64,000 nucleotides of DNA, taken from NCBI RefSeq assembly GCF_030704535.1, contig NC_081812.1, positions 16,589,001 through 16,653,000 on the forward strand. Reading direction: 5' to 3'. The position numbers were made by a program, and so were the translations under genes. The stretch is from Vitis vinifera. Taxonomy: Eukaryota; Streptophyta; Magnoliopsida; Vitales; Vitaceae. Under the pieces are notes generated by a model. It was given only the letters and a program-made list of their open reading frames with translations. It did not search any database and was not told the origin of the DNA. This document shows positions 23,567 to 36,141 of the stretch, piece by piece; position 1 is the stretch's first letter, and each line of letters begins with the position of its first letter.

Positions 23567-25243
23567 TGTTAGGATAAAACCCTTAAAATCATGACCTAAT
23601 GTAACAATAAATATTTTATTTATTTATAATATTTACATTGAGAAATATCCAAAAAAGCATTTTGGGAATTAGTTTGATTCTATCTCTGTTCGTTGCATTT
23701 AAAGAAAAGAAAGATCCCAAAGAATCGATTTTTTTTTTAGTTGTTGAGGTTTCGGTTTCTTACCTATCCTATTCATGCATTATACTTTTAAAACTTTAGG
23801 TCTATAACATCACTTGCATTGTACATGACTAGGGTGCATAATGAGTTACATGGAAAATCTAAATCTGAGGTTCCTTATAAATAGATGAGTTGTTCGTAAC
23901 TAGTTCATAAACTTAGGCAATCTTTTTTAGGTTGGAGTGTAATATCTCCCAATTAAAATAATAACTTGTCTTGATCATTAGGATAAGGTTCCCATGGTGA
24001 GTGCACTATTGTGTATGATTAACATTGACAGGACTTATGGTGAGTTATAACATTAGTTCTTGAGTACTCATAACTTCACTAAGCTACTATATTAATGGTT
24101 TCTCAACCGTGAGAGAAAACTGAGCTAGTATTAAGATATTCAATGACTTTGATATACACATGAAACCTTGAGGTAGTTATATATTATCTATAGATTGAGT
24201 CACTATTGATTAAGACATGTGAAAATAGGTATTTTTTAAAATAAATACCATGATGTCTCATGAGTTTGAGTCAATGTGTTCTTTGGGTGGTCTTAAGGAT
24301 TTATGATAAGGAAACCTATGACCATAGTAATTACTTAAGTAGAATTTGACATGTGTTATTGGAAAATTGGAGTATGTTGATTGATCACATAATATGATGA
24401 TTTGAGACTCAAGAATGGTAAAAGTAATCTTAAGAGGTTGATAGTATTCATCTTGTTAGATTACAAATACCAATTCATAAGAAGCTTAATACAGTAAATA
24501 GTAGGTTAAGGACTTGAGTTCAATATTTCATTTTAATATCATAAAATATTAGAGTGCAATTGATTCTATGTAGTGAGATATTAAGTTAACTTCATAATTA
24601 GATTTTGAGGGAGTCATTATTTTCCTATGGGTTCTAATAGTCTTCACTCAAGCCCACATTCCTTAGTGACACATTATTTAAAGGATATTTGGATTATTTG
24701 TTCATATATGTGTATAAAGGTGCTTTAGTAAATATGTAAGATTGCACAAGATTTTATGAATGATTTTTTTGGATTAAACTAATTACTTAATTGAAGCCAA
24801 TGAGACTAATCAATTAATTAGGACCCAGTGAGCCAATTTGAGTGACCTAAGTTCAAGATGAGCTTAAGTCACTTAAGCACACAAGGAAACCCTATATGAA
24901 CTCTATTAGGGGTTTAAGACTTTAAAGCTTTTTATTTAGTCTTCTAGAGAGATGAACTCTAGTTTTCATCCCTTTTAAAGGGGAATTCACTTTTTTCGCA
25001 TGTCAAGATTCAAGAAAGAGACATTAGGTAGAAGATCCATTAGGTTTCTAGATGTGCATCGTCTCTTCATTTACTAGAAAAAATATAGAAACATCTAGAT
25101 TGTAGGTATTGTTCCTAATCTCGATATCTAACTTTTAAAATATATTTGTGCTTCTGTTGTGTAAATCTAGAGAAGCATAGGATAGTTTTTGTGTACACCC
25201 TAGAAATCCAAGGCTTGAGATGGTTTATGTAACCATTCCTACA
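23567..25243 (+). mobile_element. LTR-like block (retrotransposon fossil)
   Basis: Starts TGTTAGGATAAAACCC and could end ATTCCTACA, whose complement (TGTAGGAAT) mirrors the start as LTR ends do. The interior has the feel of a long plant LTR (ACCCTAG/AAATCCAAGG near the end). No matching target duplication and no primer-binding site are seen, so the right border is tentative. It is non-coding and probably an old remnant. Confidence 0.4.
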
Positions 25244-26329
25244 AATGGATCTACTACTACTTTCCTAGGGAGATTGTCTTCTCCATTTTAGATGTCCTCA
25301 TCATTCTAATAGTATGATTCTCAATAATGGCTGACTTGTTTTTGTACAATGCAGTGTTATGGCAAACCTAGATACATAAGATGAAGTTCATCCTATCCAC
25401 ATACCATTAAAAGATTAGTTATATGACCAACTAGGGGAAAATTGACCTTTTTGAAAGCCAACATGTAGTGAGACAATGTCATCGAGTGACCCTTGAGCGT
25501 CCAAAAAAATCAAGTAAAGAATGGATTGGATACTTTAATTGATTGGACTAAATAACAATTATGGAATGGGCCCCATGCAAAGGAAAATGAATTAGAGTCC
25601 CCTATGGTAGACAACTCTAATTGTTTGATTTGTTCAATGATAGGAGAAAGCCAAGGGTCACACAAGTGACAACCTTAAGGGGATGACATAAACCTAAAAT
25701 CTAAAGAGATTTAAAGGCTTTGATCTAGCAAAATTACAGGAGATGAGAATTGAGGGTAGAGAACAAAAGGGCTATGAAGTAGATTTGCTTTATCATCTAA
25801 CAATGACAAGAACCACCTTAGGGGATTTTTGACCTAACAACAACAAAAAATTCCCACTAAAAACCCTAGATATATTATGGACGAGGGGACATAAAGGAAA
25901 AAAAGTAAAGACTAGAGGAGAAAATGAAACTGGAATGAAAAAAAACTAGAAACCTATCGAAATAAAGAAGTGATGACAACTTAAAAAACAACTTTAGCAA
26001 TGTTTTAAGGAGTAAAAATGCAATAGCAAAGAACCTAAAAGCAAGAAATAAAGTGTGAAAAGCAAACCAAATACGAAAAAACACACCTTTAAATACCATG
26101 AGTAGGCATGTTGCTGCCAATACTAATGTTGCCTTTAAGAGATGATTGGTGAACATGAAACCCCGTGACCATGATGATAATGCCACATGTCCTCCACCTA
26201 CCACCAAGTTAAAATAAAAAATTAAAACTATACATGGGCTAATTTTTATTACCTGACAACACTTCTCCAAAGTACTTGAGTAGAAAGAGGAGAATGAGGT
26301 AGGATTAGGGGTTTGGGGGGGTGGGGGTT
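25244..26329. other. Repeat-derived intergenic DNA
   Basis: No gene or element borders that I can support. Frames on the minus strand around 25875-26270 are hydrophobic by composition only. Confidence 0.4.
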
Positions 26330-26780
26330 TAAATTAGAGGATCTAAAATTATGTAGGAGTGTTGACACTTGACCATATAGAGCAAGACCAACAAGCAGTT
26401 GCATGCAAAGTTCAATTAATCTATTATACGTTGTCCACATCTAACCAACCATGTTACCTTTTCGTGCATATTGTCCTTATTTTTTCTCCCTTTATTCACC
26501 ATTGAAATGGCATGCCACACTCCAAACTCCCATTAGGATTTTCTATGCATTTTGAGAATGTTGTTAGGCAATCCCCAAGGTAGAAAGCTGCATTGCTATT
26601 AAAAAACAAACACATACATTACACGTGCCTACTCATGTATATCAATCTCACTCTAATCAATGCATAGGAGAGAGATCATAAAATAAGACCAGGTAGCAAA
26701 GATGATATGTGAACCCTTGCGTAAAACTTGATTTGGTTCTCATTGAAGGATTCCTAGGATCCATTGGGTCTTTTTTTTGT
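26330..26780. repeat. Dispersed repeat, copy 2
   Basis: Diverged, same-orientation relative of 21190-21660, including the block around TAAGACCAGGTAGCAAAGATG and ATTCCTAGGATCCATTGGGT. Its 3' part is itself duplicated in tandem (26701-27060). Confidence 0.5.
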
Positions 26781-27060
26781 TGCAAGGGTGTCCATCGTCT
26801 AAGCTAGCCACATTAGAGCTGTATCAACAGATATGAATTGCTTTTCTTAATGATAATAATAATAATAATAACAATAATAACAAGTAGTGAAGATGATATG
26901 TGAATCCTTGCGGAAAATTTGATTTGGTTGTCATTAAAGGATTCTTCGGATGCATTGGGTCTTCTTTGTTGCAAGGGTGTTCACCGTCTAAGCTAACCAT
27001 ATTGGAGTTGTATCAACACATACGAATTGTTTTTCTTAATAATAATAATAAAAATCTATT
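26701..27060. repeat. Tandem duplication, period about 191 bp, with ATA repeats
   Basis: The unit begins GATGATATGTGAA.CCTTGCG and runs through a GGTCTTCTTTGTTGCAAGGG-like stretch to a run of TAA/AAT trinucleotides. Copy 1 starts at 26701 and copy 2 at 26892, with roughly one difference in ten. Trinucleotide tracts at both copy ends probably mediated the duplication. Confidence 0.8.
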
Positions 27061-29331
27061 ATTATTATTACTGTTATTATTATGTATAAGCCTAGCTACG
27101 CTACGTAAATGTATTTTGTCGGTACCTATTGAAAAAGCACCATCAATTAAGTGGCACCCTATATACATTTTTAGATTTCAGTATTTGTACTTAGTCTTTT
27201 GTTTATACTCTTGTGTCTTGGTCTCATTCATTTTTACCTTCATTCAATGGCTTAAATCTCACCATAATATTGAACAACTTGGATCTTTTACTCGATAGGT
27301 ACCATTATGATACCTTAAATTTTCCTTTATATATATGCATAGGAATTACACCAATTATAATTTTGATTTGTCAGCTTCTTGTTTTATGACTTTAATTTGA
27401 GCCGTGAATCCTATTTTGGAGATGGAAATACCCACATTAAGAGTAGACATGATTCTAGCACTAAATAAATTGACGAATGAGTATTGTCCATCGATAATGG
27501 AAATTATAATTTTAAGAATATAAGCCAACACATCTTCAAATTGGGTTTCAACTATTAATAAAACAATCATATTTCTTTTACCTAAAGAAGAAGTTGATTT
27601 GGCAACTCTTTTCAAAAGGCTAAGTGCAAATAAAAAACATCTCTTAGATAAGTTTTGTCACCAAGTGGTCTTCTTAATAGAAGAGACATTTTGAGGATAA
27701 GCTTGTGCTTGTTTGGAGGAATCACTATATTTATAGATAGAGTTTACTCACTTGGGACACTGGGAATCTACAAATATTTGTTGGATAGTAAGTGTACCTT
27801 TACTTGTGCTCTCCACTCTTCATAACATAACAAGAGGAATCCAATTTTTTATTTGTATGGTTGATAGTGAAAATGTTGATGATTGAAGTGTGATATGTTT
27901 AAATCTGGGGCCTAGGGCTTGACCTGTCCACTGGCGATGGTGGGCATAGAGGTTGGAAAGATAAGATAATAAATTAAGTATTTAAGATTAATTAAAGAGT
28001 GGATAGAGAGAGACAAGCCTGAGGATGAGGAAACATGAGGTGTCAAATAGGCGGAGGGACAAAAATTTCAAGACTTCACACCGAATACTAGTGATCAAGG
28101 TCTCCATATACGGTAGGAGTTTCATATCTATTGGAAAAAAGGAAGGGGAAAAAAATTGAAATTAAAGCAAATGCGGCGACCATGGTGGTGATCCACATTT
28201 GGAGTAGGGCTAGTTGCCAAAAATGGGGCTTCTAAAGTCATCTAGGCATCAACTTGGAAATTTCCATGGATGGAGAGTCATAGGCAGAAGAGATGAGATC
28301 TGGTGGGGGATGAGGAGTGGGGATTGAGGGAGTGTGACACTCCATGTGGCTTAAAGTAGGACACACGTAGAGCATGCGGCGACCCACAGTGGCAGTCCTT
28401 ATATGACTGCACCTGCCCACGTGGACCCTCATTGTCTTTTGTGACCTCCCTGCCGGCACTTAACCTTGTGGACCCTCTTCACTCTCTTCATCTGCCTCGG
28501 CCCCATTTTTCTGTAAAAACACAAATGCATTTCACACACAACTTAACGTGTCCTGTCTCCTTCTAATTTTATAATGCGTTGCAGTCTCCAAATAAGTTGC
28601 CGTGGCCTATTGTACTGCATCTGATTTTCCAATTAAAAAGAAAGAGGGAAAAAAAGGGAAAGCCATGTTTGCTACGACAAGATTGAAAGATAAGATGAGG
28701 TAGCCTTTCTCCACGGTGCTTATATCCAAAGAAAGGAAGAGAGAGAGAGAGGAGAGAGAAAGGTCTCCCCATAAACATATGTGTTGAACAGAGACAGTGA
28801 TGGGCTAGTGAAAAATAGGAGGGTTGCTTTTATCCATTAGGAAGTCGTGGCAGAAAAGGTTGGAACTTTGGAGCTGACCCCACATGGGCAGTCAATAATT
28901 TTTACGTGGCAATAATCTGCTAATCTCTCAACCGTTTGGAGAGGGAGAAGGAGAAGCAGAGAGCCGAAAAAGATTAGAGAGAGAGAGAGAATTAAGACAG
29001 AGTAAGAGAGAAAGCTAGGGAGTTTATTAAGTGTTTTCTTGTTTTTTATTTTTCCATTTTCTTTTTCAAGCTTATAAATCGGTAAGAGGACGATTTGGTT
29101 TTCTCTTAGTATGATGCGATCTTCACGTGTCTTTCTCTCTTTCTCTGTTTGTTCTGCTTCTTTCTTTGTTTTTGTATTTTATATCTGAAGTCTGCAGTTT
29201 GTGTTTGTTTCTATGCAAAATCTTTATCGGCGTTCTCTTTCTTTTTGAGCAATCTGTGACGGTGGTTGTTGGCTATATCTATCAGTCTATTGGGGCATTC
29301 TCCATTCTCTAGTCTTGAGAGAGAGATAGAA
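27061..29331. other. Intergenic region and upstream region of the GSLYY gene
   Basis: No supported gene up to about 28500. From 28900 the sequence becomes GA/CT-rich (a GAGAGA run at 28977-28991), typical of plant leader sequences, so the transcript of the gene at 29332 may start near 28950; a GGTAAGAG at about 29090 could be the donor of a leader intron. Confidence 0.45.
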
Positions 29332-31269
29332 ATGGAAGGAAAAAAGCGAGCGGGTTCATCATCGTCTTCCTCTTTCGCTACCGATCTTTTTGGTTCCAAG
29401 GAGTCTTCTTACCCGTCTCCGTCTTCCACGGGTATCTTCGCCTCTATCTTTTCGACTTCTTCCAAGGTATATATTAGTGCCGTCTTCAATCATTTCTCTG
29501 TTTCTTTCTCTTCCAATTCTTTGTTTCTCTCATGGATTCTTTCCTTTTCTATTGATTGCCCAGTCCAATTCGAATTTTCTTTTCATTTAATGTCAATGGG
29601 TTTCTGCATTTTGTACCATTCGTCTGAATTTTAGCTGAGTTCTTTTAAAGTTTTGCACAGTTCCAAGGGTTTTTTTCTCTATTGGGTGATGATATTTCTT
29701 AATGTTTAAAGTTTTTGTTTTATAGTTTGGAAAATCCTTGTTGGTTGCGTATTGTCAACTTTATATGGGCTTTGGAAGTCCACCAAATTAGATGAACACC
29801 CTTGAGAGCAGTGAGGAATTTTTTGCAAACCAGGGGTTCAGTTCAAGTTAAGATGTTTTCAGTGGATAAAGAACAACAAGCAATTATAATACTTGTTTCG
29901 GGTATCATAAAGAAGTACTCTAGAAGGGACAGCTCTGTTTCATCTTCTACATTCTGTTTCTTTTCTGCTTTGTTATACCAAAGGTGTCTAAAGTTCTATT
30001 TCCCTATGTTGTTCGTTGTAGCAGGCCCTGAGATTTCTTTTATTGATGGTTTTTTCCAGGTGTTAGGGAGGGAATCTTTGCGCCCTGACCTGACCAAGAA
30101 AAAGCAAGATTCTGGCAATGAAGTTTGGAACGCCAAACCAGGGACTACAGGTTCGTGAAGAAACATAGTAATAACATACCAAAGGATAGTAGTTGTGGTT
30201 CGTATTGTGCAGCTATAATTGTGTTTGAGTTACCATAATTGCAAGTCATGATTAAGAGAAAATCTCATGGCATAAACCCTTTTTAACGAAGGACAAATTA
30301 TAAAAGCTGCTGTCATCCCATCTCAATAAACAATTAAAAAACTTCAATACATTGTTTGGGAGTTTTAGATGAGAATTATTTATTTGCATACTTTTTAAGT
30401 TTGCACTTGTATTTTTTAATCACTCTTTTTGGTTAAAACTTGAATTTTTGTCTAACTCTAATGTCTTTAAATCTTTCCTGTCATCTTTTCAGAAAATGCC
30501 TTGCAACAGAGTGAAGGCGAGAGTCAGAGTATATCAAACAGAGACACAGGTTCCTTTTACCAGGAACAAAGAGTACAACCATGTCACCTGAGCTCCTCAA
30601 TCTACTATGGTGGTCAAGACATCTACTTTCATCCCCAGAACTCCCAGAGCTCTGGAATGCCCTCCATGGTTAGTGTATTTTATCATACATTTGTGGATCA
30701 TTTCATTGTGCAGAACTAGCTAAATTTTGAAAGGGTCTGCAAATGCATTGCACGAGTCAATAAGTGGATATTTTTCTGTTGAATTTACCAGTGATTCAGT
30801 TTTTGAGGAGCCCTTGGGATGTTTACCAGGATTCAAAGATCTTTTGGTTTGATGAAATAGTCATCATGTGTATTATATAGAGAAAATCATTGAGCCCCCA
30901 TCTCAAATGCTTTTCATTGAAGGATTACATTCCTTCTTAGGCAAGAGAGGAGAAATAAGATTTCCGCTAGGCTAGAGGGAGATTGACAGGAAGAATATTT
31001 TTAACGTCCAATGAGCATTACTATATATTTTAGTAGATAAGTTTCTTCAAATTCAAAATTTTGCTAACATGTTTGGTGATCTCATCAGTTAAAGAAAGAT
31101 TCAGGAGAAGATGATACTGGCAGTGCTTCAAGAGGAAATTGGTGGCAGGGTGTGTGTTACTATGACTGCATCTAAGTTATATGATGAGGCAATATGATTG
31201 ACCTTTTGTACTGTTCTAACATCTTCATTTTCCTTAATTTTTATTTTTGCAGGGTCTCTCTATTACTAA
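29332..31269 (+). CDS. Conserved plant protein of unknown function ending GSLYY
   Basis: Five exons, 29332-29466, 30060-30150, 30493-30668, 31089-31149 and 31253-31269, GT-AG and in frame; 159 residues. The N-terminus is MEGKKRAG with a serine run followed by FATDLFGSKE and GIFASIFSTSSK. The middle is polar. The conserved C-terminal part has SSIYYGGQDIY, then KKDSGEDDTGSASRGNWWQ and the terminal GSLYY. There is no signal peptide or membrane span, so it should be a small nuclear or cytosolic protein. I recall homologues across seed plants sharing the YYGGQD and WWQGSLYY blocks but know no biochemical role. The last coding exon is only 17 nt. A further intron (about 31290-31784) appears to lie in the 3' UTR. 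Polar composition suggests disorder. Confidence 0.82.
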
Positions 31270-33076
31270 AAAGCTGATGCACCCAGGTATGTGAATCGGT
31301 GCCTGAAGTACATGATTGCTCCAGTTACACACACACACTCTTTTAAATGGTTTCACTTTCTCAGTTTTTCAGATTCAATAAAGTTAAGAGGTCATATACC
31401 TGAGTATATCATCCATGGATAATTTCTTGATGGTTTTCATGGACCTATAACAAGCTGGATGAATAAAAGGTTATCTGCCATCACTGTACCTTTCATCTGG
31501 ATTTTTTAGATATTTATAATTGGAAGAAGTTGGCAAATTACTCTGATTTCTAAAATTAGAAATTAACTTTAAAGGTGTGTTCTAGCGTTTCTCTGCAAAT
31601 TTCCAGAAGTTCTGAAAATGGGAAATTAAATGTCATAAAAACTCCTTTCCCCTGTAAATCCATAATGGTGCTTTAACTTGAATTAAGTAGTAAGCTGATT
31701 CATTGGGTTGCAAGTATTTGCTTGTTTATTCTGTATCTGCTTCATTCTTAATTAATCAAGTTGTTCTTATTTCATGCTATGCAGGAGGTCATGAACATAG
31801 GGTAGCAGTTTCATCTGCATTGTAATATGAAGATAGATGATCATGGTATCAGTCAGCTAATTGCCGGAATGCTGGTTGTTACTTTCCTCCAGCCAGATAA
31901 CAAAATCTTTATATTTACTGGATAGTTATATGCACCTTCTTTTTCGGTCTTTTGTTTACCATGAAGGATGTTGTACGCTTTTCTTTTTTACTGTAAAGAA
32001 TGTTTGTTGCAGTGCTTGCATTTACCATGGGCTATAGCTGACTGGTTGAGTACTTTGAATTTCAGATTACTTTTTAGTGTCTTGTGTGTATAGTTGAACT
32101 CTTTACCCTGTTGTTCTATTTTAATTGTGGATGGATATGTATGTTGTAGGACAGAGGGACCCCACAAAATTAAATGGGACCTTTGTAATTCCCATGACAT
32201 ACTCAGGATGGCCTTCTGGCCTTCCTTTCAGAGTTACTCAGGCTATCTTTGTTTTCTTACTCATCACCTAACCTTTTATGCCTTGGCTTCCTGTTATCAA
32301 TCTGTCTTGATGTATTGAGGGGCACTGGTTATTTTCCTTGAATATCCCCTATTTGATTTATTTTATTCCGTAGAATGTTTGCTTGATTTTCAATTTTTCC
32401 CAGGGTGTAACCAATTTTCGTCCCCTTGTTGAGGAACAATGATATACCTAGAGACAGTTTCTGGAAACATGTCAGACATGAAGTTTGATGTTTCTCAAAC
32501 AGTCAAACCCTCCAGTCTGAGATTCCTAGACAGTCCTCCTTTTCCCTACTGAAAACACCATTATAATGGAATGCGATACCACCTATTAGACACTACTGAA
32601 TCATATCTTCAATGGGGAGTGGTCCAACAAGTACTGTTATTTTTTATATCAACTGCTGTCTGTCTCAGAATTGTCGAGTTTGCATTCCTTATCTAAGCTT
32701 TAGATTCCAAGTATGGGTTATTCCCTGTCCACTAGGTCACCCACCAATTGGAACAGTCCCTATCTATGAGTAGAGCCTGATGGTTTAGATATGGTGGTTA
32801 ACAAGATTGGCCTGCGCAGACCAACACAGTGTCCACATATCAAGTGAATCTCGGTCAAATGCATTAGTTTTTTTGTGGTGGCCCCCGCATGTGGGTCTGC
32901 CACTTCTACTCTGTTTAACCACGCATCTTAACTCTTTAAGTAATGTGCTCATCACCATATTGCATTAATATTATTTTGGGTAGATGCATACAGACTGCTA
33001 GCTTTTATTGGGTGAAGCCTGCTAGCTTACAAGTACCATAGTAGAGTCATGGGTCTTCAGTTGTACGTGTATCCCA
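31270..33076. other. 3' UTR region and intergenic DNA
   Basis: The proximal part is the GSLYY gene's 3' UTR, with a likely GT-AG intron and a terminal exon from about 31785. The rest up to 33076 shows no gene. Confidence 0.45.
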
Positions 33077-33527
33077 TCAAGGAAGCGTATAAGCTGCAAA
33101 ACCAGCAATAAATTAGGAGGGAAGCGACGAAAGACAAGCAGAAACATATGAGGGGAGAGCATAGACATAAAGGAGTAGCAAACTCACCTCCACACTTGAA
33201 ACCTACTGGACGATCAGCAAAATTGCATCTCTCGGGGATGGTTATTGCAATTTCAGGATTGACTCCAGAAAACTTGGCCATGTTGGAAAGCACAACAGCG
33301 CAGAGGCAGCTTGGGTTCTGGATTATTTTCTTCACCTGAAGGCAGCAGCTGCTAGAAACAGCAGCGTTCTTGTCGCTGGCCGCCGTTGCGCAAGGAATCA
33401 ACTTCAAAGCCTGGCTATCTGGGGAAGATTTTCCACAGGCCCCTGCCCCATCAACCTTTTCCAAACTGGAAAGGCTGATAACCAAAAGCAATCCCACAAG
33501 GAAGATGAAGCTCTTTGGATACTCCAT
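33077..33527 (-). CDS. Non-specific lipid transfer protein (8-cysteine, DIR1-like group)
   Basis: Two exons on the minus strand, 33527-33188 and 33093-33077; 118 residues. Residues 1-~27 form a signal peptide (SFIFLVGLLLVISLSS). The mature protein has the eight-cysteine motif C31-x14-C46-x14-CC(61,62)-x11-C74-x-C76-x24-C101-x10-C112, giving four disulfides around a lipid cavity; it is secreted to the apoplast. Signatures QNPSCLCAVVLSN and ITIPERCNFADRPVGFKCG place it in the DIR1-like group of nsLTPs. The second exon adds only AYTLP and the stop, a tail that I recall in homologues, which confirms the 17-nt exon. An in-frame ATG 12 bases upstream (33539) is an alternative start (122 residues). 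The TATA box is so close that the 33527 start is preferred. Lipid ligand and role cannot be read from sequence. Confidence 0.9.
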
Positions 33528-33557
33528 TGCACAACTCATTCCCCCAGTCTCACCTGG

Positions 33558-33564
33558 TTTTATA
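33558..33564 (-). promoter_or_regulatory. TATA box of the nsLTP gene
   Basis: On the minus strand CCTATAAAAC lies only about 31-37 bases upstream of the preferred ATG. Transcription would start near 33533, leaving a very short leader and excluding the upstream ATG at 33539. Confidence 0.5.
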
Positions 33565-33566
33565 GG

Positions 33567-36141
33567 GCAGCCAGGGCTCCAAAACTGCTTGCACTCCAAC
33601 CCACTAATAGTCTTAATAGTAGGTACTATAACATTATCGCACCACTCAACTACTTTAAAGTCTGCAAGCACGCGTAGCCTACTTTATGCCCATAGACGAG
33701 GAAATATCCCCTGCCTCCCTGATGCTAAGTCGCTACCCCAATGTGGTTTATCTTAGGCAAACTTTAGAAGTTTGATAAATTATTCTAGTAAAAAGAATAA
33801 TGATATCATTCTTATAATTGAAAACTTTCCTTTTTACGGAAAAGTTTTTCGGTTCTTCGATTAGAAAATATCACGTAATAAAGAAAGTTTCATTATTTTG
33901 TATTTGCCATTTTTTATATTTTTGTCTTTGTTTACACGAGTTTTATTTCTTTATACTTTTATTTAATATTTCAATTTTACTCACATATTGTAATGATTTA
34001 AATTTTGAGTTCTACATTTAATTGAACCTTTTTTATATTAAAGCTTTTTATCTTTGGTATAAAAGTGCTTTGTAATTTTTTTATTGTGAGTGCATGTTAG
34101 AGAATCCTTGTTATCATAGTTGCTTGCCTATGCAAACGTCTAGAAAATCCTTGTTGTCACGGTCACTAGTTTTGACCCTCACAATGAATGTGCTTGTTGT
34201 GGCCATACTAAATTTCTTGGAGTAAAAGTTAGGGCACTTCATAGGCCTTTCTTTTCTTACCTTGAGAAAAGGCTTTGAATTTATAGCAAATATCATAAAT
34301 AAAACAATTGCAAGGTTCATGGAGTTAGAATATTGATTTAACTTATTCTTCATTTATTTGAAATAATTGTTGTTGGAAACGTTCTTTTTATTATCTTTCT
34401 TATATTTCATGGATGGTTACACGTATAACGATATTACATGTGGAATTTTTAGGATAATCATAAGGCATTTGCAAACTTTTTTAGCTAAATGTCAAATAGG
34501 GGAACAGGGTTTTATTATTGTGTTCTTTTCTATGATCAGGTAATGATATAGGGGGGTGCCTCTTGATAGGTAGTACCGAAAGGATCTCCTTCTTAGCACA
34601 GTATCAAGTTGAGTTGCATTCTTTTAGAGGCACCTAGGTAGCACATACCTAATTTTGGTATCACCAGTTGTTGAATAAGAATTTTACTACTATGCACTGC
34701 TACTTTAAAATACTAAAGCTATGAAATATTTACAATATTATACCTTTACTAGAATAATGGAATAGAAGATGTTGACTTCATTGACTAATCATGAAGACAA
34801 GGCACTTAAAATAAAGGTCTAATTGATGACATGTTGGATATTGGAACAATAATGAATGCTTTCAGTCTTTTAATTACTGAAATACCAAAACAACAATCGC
34901 TAACTTCATTGAATAATGATACTTTGGATAATAGAATAATAGTTTCTACCATTCGTCTTCCACTAAGATTTTAACGAAATGATGATATAAAATTCAGTAG
35001 CTTCATAATGATGGTAGACGCCAGACGAGGTTAGAAAATTGGTAGTGTACTAATAATACTAGAAGAATAAATGGATACAGAAGACCGTCATCATCCACAA
35101 CAAAAAAGGCAAAAATAAAGCTACGGAGCTAATTAATTAAATTAATGTGATGTATTGACAATACTTCTCTAGATGTCTCCCAAATTCTCGAACTTTCTAT
35201 CTTACACTGATGTTGCTATTGATAAAATTTTTATCCCTCTTAGTGGATGATTTTGCTAGATCCTTGTCGACTCATGCACTGTGTCTCCTTAAAAAAATCA
35301 TAATTATTGCTCATTTTCCAAATTAACTCATCAATTATCACACATTTATCTCGTCAAGTCCTCTTCAATTCTCTCCGACTACTTACCTATGTCACCCTGT
35401 AGATTTTCTCCAACTGAGTTCTCCACGTCACGTCCTCAAATCTGCCAATTTTCCATCTGACTGGAATGCTTCTTTCTTAATTTTATTTTATTTTTATTTT
35501 TTTCAATTATGGTGCCTGCCGCTTTATTTTTGATCCAGCTGTATGCCTTGTAGTGTGCCACCCAGGCTTCATGTACCCTGGTGTAAAAGGTTTCGGCCAT
35601 GCTCCAACAAGCCACATTTTTGTATCTTGAAGAAACCATGGTGGGCACGGCATTAGTAACCCTCCATATTCGTTGACGGACGAGAAGGCATGCCGTCAAC
35701 CATGTAAATCATAAGCAATCTAATTAATAGGGCAGAACTTGATTAATTTCAGCACTTCAACAACCTTAGCTACCCATGAAATGATTGATTCCCCGTGGGT
35801 CGCTGGCTCTTGAATGGTGTTGGAGATCATAATTTTATAGGCAGTGCGTGCCAAAATACAGTAAATCTAATTCATCACATTTGTTGCCTGAAATTTGAAT
35901 TTGGATGAAGACTCTTGGGACTGAGCCCACCAAAGATTGTAGGGCGAATGAACACTGAAATGTCACTGAATAGGTGCTTTCCCTTTTTCCAGTTAGAAAT
36001 AAGCAGTCATGGCGCTTGGTAGTGGTAATGAATGTCATTAATCAACCTAAAGTTGGGTTCTGGAGGAATTATTTATTTATTTAAGTGGAAAAATAGTCCT
36101 TTTGAGTAGCAATATTTTATAGTTTGGTAAAAGGTTTTAAT
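33567..36141. other. Intergenic region
   Basis: AT-rich to mixed DNA without a gene I can support. A short inverted pair (GGTGCCTCTT near 34556 and AGAGGCACC near 34625) is present. Confidence 0.45.

Noticed and set aside
25875-26270. 131-codon hydrophobic frame on the minus strand
   Set aside because: Phe/Leu-rich because of A-rich DNA on the plus strand; no homologous pattern and it lies in repeat debris.
23567-26391. One LTR-type unit from TGTTAGG to CCAACA with AGCAG on both sides
   Set aside because: The supposed right border lies inside a repeat that aligns continuously, on both sides of the border, with 21190-21660, so the 5-base match is most likely chance.
33370-33756. 128-codon plus-strand frame over the nsLTP gene
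   Set aside because: Antisense of the eight-cysteine reading frame, which has a signal peptide and proper splice sites.
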